Below, piece by piece: positions 13,354 through 14,142 of a stretch of 14,142 nucleotides of DNA. The notes beneath the pieces are model-generated. The model saw only the letters and a list, made by a program, of their open reading frames with translations. It searched no databases and was not told where the DNA came from. A program made the position numbers and the translations under genes. This DNA comes from a bacterium (GTDB lineage Bacteria; Chlamydiota; Chlamydiia; Chlamydiales; 2-12-FULL-49-11). The DNA lies in contig JAHZKV010000002.1 in NCBI GenBank assembly GCA_022600215.1, positions 1 through 14,142 of the forward strand, given 5' to 3'. Position 1 is the stretch's first letter; each line of letters starts with the position of its first letter.

Positions 13354-14142
13354 TTATAAAAACTCTTTTTTGCAAGATAAGCTCTCAATTGGAGGATAAT
13401 CAAACATCTCTTTAGCTACTTTTCGCTGCATACCAGATCTTATCCTAAAATCACTAATAGGATTACCAGTATTATAAAAATAAAGCCTTTCCGGGATAAA
13501 GAACACATGATCTCTTGCTCTATCTATTAACAACAGCATCTGCAAAACATCTTCTGTTACAGAATAAAATTCTCCATCTTTCAACCAACATTCTTTAGGA
13601 ATACTTTGATATAAACCTGCATAAAAAGTTCGCATATGGGAAAAGTAAAAAGGAACGTCTCTGTGCAATCCCTTTTTAAGTATAGAAAGAGAAACAGGTT
13701 TGCTATGTGGAATTTTTTGACCAAAATTTCGATCACACCCATAGGTCATCCAAACACGATTATCTGCATAAGCTTGATTCACCCTTTTTAAAGCATCTTT
13801 CGTATTTAGCCAATCATCCCCATCCACTTTGCAAATAATCTCTTCAGGCCTACAACTGTGTATCATATGATACACATTATAAAAACAGCCCTTGTTTTCT
13901 GGATTGTGGATGATCTCGATTTTATCTTCAAAAGCACACTTTCTCACATATTCTTCTACTAACTCGCCAGTTCCATCAGTACTTGCATCATTGGTATATA
14001 TAACACGAAAATTGGAGTAGTTTTGCTTCATGATACTTCGTAGGTTTCTACGATAAAAAGCTTTGTTATTGTATGATGGTACAATTATCACAATAGGCTT
14101 TTCTTCTATCACACCTGCTACTTTGGGAGCATAATTTAAATC
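13354..14142 (-). CDS. Family 2 glycosyltransferase paralogue C (5' end beyond the window)
   Basis: The reading frame runs off the window at 14142; 262 codons plus the stop are visible. The first visible residues, DLNYAPKVAGVIEEKPI, align with residues just after the signal peptide of copy B, so the missing part should be only a signal peptide of about 17-20 residues. A GTG at 14112 could be taken as a start but lies inside this conserved spacer. The domain has IIVPSYNNKAFYRRN, YTNDASTDGTGELVE, NPENKGCFYNVYH, CKVDGDDWLN (DXD) and SVTEDVLQM (ED). By eye roughly two thirds to three quarters of residues are identical to copy B, indicating a fairly recent tandem duplication. Differences cluster in the segment after TYGCDR and at the C-terminus. 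Confidence 0.9.
   Translation of the reverse strand, partial: DLNYAPKVAGVIEEKPIVIIVPSYNNKAFYRRNLRSIMKQNYSNFRVIYTNDASTDGTGELVEEYVRKCAFEDKIEIIHNPENKGCFYNVYHMIHSCRPEEIICKVDGDDWLNTKDALKRVNQAYADNRVWMTYGCDRNFGQKIPHSKPVSLSILKKGLHRDVPFYFSHMRTFYAGLYQSIPKECWLKDGEFYSVTEDVLQMLLLIDRARDHVFFIPERLYFYNTGNPISDFRIRSGMQRKVAKEMFDYPPIESLSCKKEFL

Noticed and set aside
14103..14112. GTG at 14112 as the start of glycosyltransferase C
   Set aside because: The frame continues upstream with residues nearly identical to the post-signal spacer of copy B, so the gene is cut by the window edge.
10661..14142. tRNA-Cys as an integration site for a mobile element carrying the glycosyltransferases
   Set aside because: No repeat of the tRNA 3' end, integrase or transposase was seen, and rsmI separates the tRNA from the array.

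Overview
The window (about 14.1 kb, AT-rich) looks like chromosome of a member of the Chlamydiae, probably outside the family Chlamydiaceae. The main evidence is gene order: reading the minus strand, murF, (insert), mraY, murD, LysM protein, ftsW, murG, murC is the order I recall for the peptidoglycan/division cluster of Chlamydia. Two things argue against Chlamydiaceae proper. MurC here ends in a stop codon without a fused D-Ala-D-Ala ligase, and a small SnoaL/DUF4440-like exported protein sits between murF and mraY. Genus cannot be fixed from sequence alone.

Layout. (1) Positions 1-8281, minus strand: a tightly packed operon. murF is followed by the SnoaL-like gene, mraY, murD, a LysM membrane protein, ftsW, murG, murC and the first ten codons of another gene. 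Most junctions are overlaps or gaps of 2 bp (ATGA, TAATG, GTGA, TAGTG), so translation is probably coupled. Together these genes finish UDP-MurNAc-pentapeptide, transfer it to lipid (MraY), add GlcNAc (MurG) and supply a SEDS polymerase (FtsW). (2) 8336-9055, minus: a TVP38/TMEM64 (VTT) membrane protein with a promoter that would give a nearly leaderless mRNA. (3) 9290-10537, plus: an unrecognised 415-residue protein with a strong ribosome-binding site, a Gly/Ala-rich tandem repeat, an acidic stretch and a Ser/Thr tail, followed by a strong intrinsic terminator. (4) 10661-11535, plus: tRNA-Cys(GCA), then rsmI 12 nt downstream. (5) 11525-14142, minus: three tandem family 2 glycosyltransferase paralogues; the third is cut by the window edge.

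The most notable content is the glycosyltransferase array. The two complete copies start with clear Sec signal peptides directly before a GT-A catalytic domain. That is odd for enzymes expected to use cytosolic nucleotide sugars, and suggests action outside the bacterial cytoplasm, possibly in the host. The copy next to rsmI has also lost the Glu of the putative catalytic ED motif. The orphan protein at 9290-10537 is a second candidate for a lineage-specific or host-interaction factor. In the mur operon, MurD is short and appears to lack the G-x-H-N-x-x-N segment of the Mur ligase family.

No stretch longer than 300 bases lacks a gene. No CRISPR array, insertion sequence or rRNA was seen.
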